This document shows positions 5,006 through 5,754 of a stretch of DNA of 5,754 nucleotides, one piece after another. The DNA comes from Verrucomicrobiia bacterium (lineage in GTDB: Bacteria > Verrucomicrobiota > Verrucomicrobiia > Limisphaerales > Palsa-1400), in NCBI GenBank assembly GCA_025934545.1, contig JAICXV010000186.1, forward strand, positions 1-5,754. Direction: 5' to 3'. The notes under the pieces are model-generated. The model worked only from the letters and a program-made list of their open reading frames with translations. It did no database searches and had not been told where the DNA came from. Numbering within the stretch: position 1 is the stretch's first letter; each line of letters begins with the position of its first letter. A program made the translations under genes and the position numbers.

Positions 5006-5754
5006 TGAATCGATTGACATCCCGGTTGGCCTCGGTCGTTGCAGGCGTTTGCGTTTCGACATTCGCAACGCAATTGCCCGGACCGCTACCCGATGGAGCC
5101 GTCCAACTCCCAAACCAATGGCAGCTCCGCCCCGCCGGTAAACAGATCCAACTCGGCAGTTTTCCGGTCAACATCGCCGTTCATCCCAACGACAAATATG
5201 CGGTTGTTCTCCATTCTGGTTACGGTTCACACGAATTGATCGTCGTCGACCTCGCGACTGAGAAAGTCACTCAACACGTCCCGCTCAGCGAATCGTTTTT
5301 CGGACTGACCATTTCATCGGACGGCAAACAGGTCTATTGCAGCGGAGCCGGAGACGAAGTAGTTCATCGTTTCGATTTTATTCGTGGCGTTCTCACTAAC
5401 GACGCGCCTGTCAAAATCCATGACAAACTGCTCCGCGCCGTGCCAAGCGGCATTGCGGTGGACAAACGACAAAAGCATTTATATGTGGCGAACGTCTGGG
5501 GCGATTGCCTCAGCGACGTTGATTTGGTGACGAAAAAGGCTTCCGACGTTGTGCTCGGAAAACGCGACCATTCCACGGCCCTCAATCCAGTCATTCCTCC
5601 GGAGAAATTCGACAGCGCCGAAGGCGCGGAGCGGCGGTTTGAGATTGGATTTTACAGCAGTTCGCCCGACGACACATTTCCGTACACGTGCAGTGTGGAC
5701 GAAAAGCGTCATCGTCTCTACGTTAGTCTCTGGGCAAAATCGTCAGTCAACGTC
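5005..5754 (+). CDS. Exported YncE-like beta-propeller protein (N-terminal part), probable YncE/alkaline phosphatase-family fusion
   Basis: The frame is open from an ATG at 5005, whose A is the last base of the guaD stop (TAATG), to the window end, giving 250 residues with no stop. Residues 1-21 look like a signal peptide (MNRLTSR, then hydrophobic LASVVAGVCVSTFA), so the product should be periplasmic or secreted. Propeller-type repeats follow: SFPVNIAVHPNDKYAVVLHSG with LIVVDLATEKV (52-89), FFGLTISSDGKQVYCSG (98-114), VPSGIAVDKRQKHLYVANVWGD (146-167) and FPYTCSVDEKRHRLYVSLWA (225-244). This matches my recollection of long proteins named bifunctional YncE family/alkaline phosphatase family, common in Verrucomicrobiota, Planctomycetota and Acidobacteriota, in which a phosphoesterase domain follows the propeller; that part would lie beyond this window. 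A stand-alone lactonase-like propeller is the alternative. No Shine-Dalgarno is present, so translation probably couples to guaD. Confidence 0.85.
   Translation, partial: MNRLTSRLASVVAGVCVSTFATQLPGPLPDGAVQLPNQWQLRPAGKQIQLGSFPVNIAVHPNDKYAVVLHSGYGSHELIVVDLATEKVTQHVPLSESFFGLTISSDGKQVYCSGAGDEVVHRFDFIRGVLTNDAPVKIHDKLLRAVPSGIAVDKRQKHLYVANVWGDCLSDVDLVTKKASDVVLGKRDHSTALNPVIPPEKFDSAEGAERRFEIGFYSSSPDDTFPYTCSVDEKRHRLYVSLWAKSSVNV

Noticed and set aside
4433..5113. Minus-strand open frame of 226 codons opposite guaD
   Set aside because: It is antisense to a well-supported enzyme and shows no domain, signal or ribosome site.

Overview
The window most resembles a chromosomal segment of a free-living Gram-negative heterotroph with moderately high GC. 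I lean towards Verrucomicrobiota (Pedosphaera/Limisphaerales-like). The reasons are the YncE-type propeller gene with its characteristic HSGYG and FPYTC...LYVSLWA segments, the GspF-N-like/TPR membrane protein, the outer-membrane-type lipoprotein, and the near absence of Shine-Dalgarno sequences. This assignment is inference; there is no rRNA or other marker gene here.

Layout, left to right. (1) Positions 1-578, + strand: the C-terminal 191 residues of the molybdopterin-binding subunit of xanthine dehydrogenase (XdhB type), including its catalytic GEPP glutamate. (2) Positions 584-1753, - strand: an unrecognised 389-residue membrane protein. It has a GspF/PilC-N-terminal-like cytoplasmic module, two transmembrane helices and a TPR-like helical region. 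It converges tail-to-tail on xdhB with a 5-nt gap, inside a 9-bp inverted repeat. (3) Positions 1754-1881: a near-ideal intrinsic terminator for the next gene and a sigma70-like promoter for the membrane protein. (4) Positions 1882-2583, - strand: a lipoprotein with a DUF2382 (YsnF/AvaK-type) domain and a strong Shine-Dalgarno. (5) Positions 2584-2777: a divergent intergenic region. (6) Positions 2778-5754, + strand: adenine deaminase (ade), guanine deaminase (guaD), then the first 250 residues of an exported YncE-like beta-propeller protein whose start codon overlaps the guaD stop. It runs off the window end and is probably the N-terminal part of a YncE/alkaline-phosphatase-family fusion.

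The clear functional theme is purine base catabolism. Ade converts adenine to hypoxanthine, GuaD converts guanine to xanthine, and xanthine dehydrogenase oxidises both products to urate. The two minus-strand genes between xdhB and ade have no evident link to purines and each looks like its own transcription unit. The most notable observations are a recurring TA-rich -10-like hexamer 6-7 nt before start codons that lack a Shine-Dalgarno (possible leaderless initiation), the unusual domain combination of the membrane protein, the placement of a DUF2382 domain on a lipoprotein, and the tight coupling of guaD to an exported propeller protein. I did not find a clearly novel defence or mobile system; there are no RNA genes, CRISPR arrays or insertion sequences that I can support.
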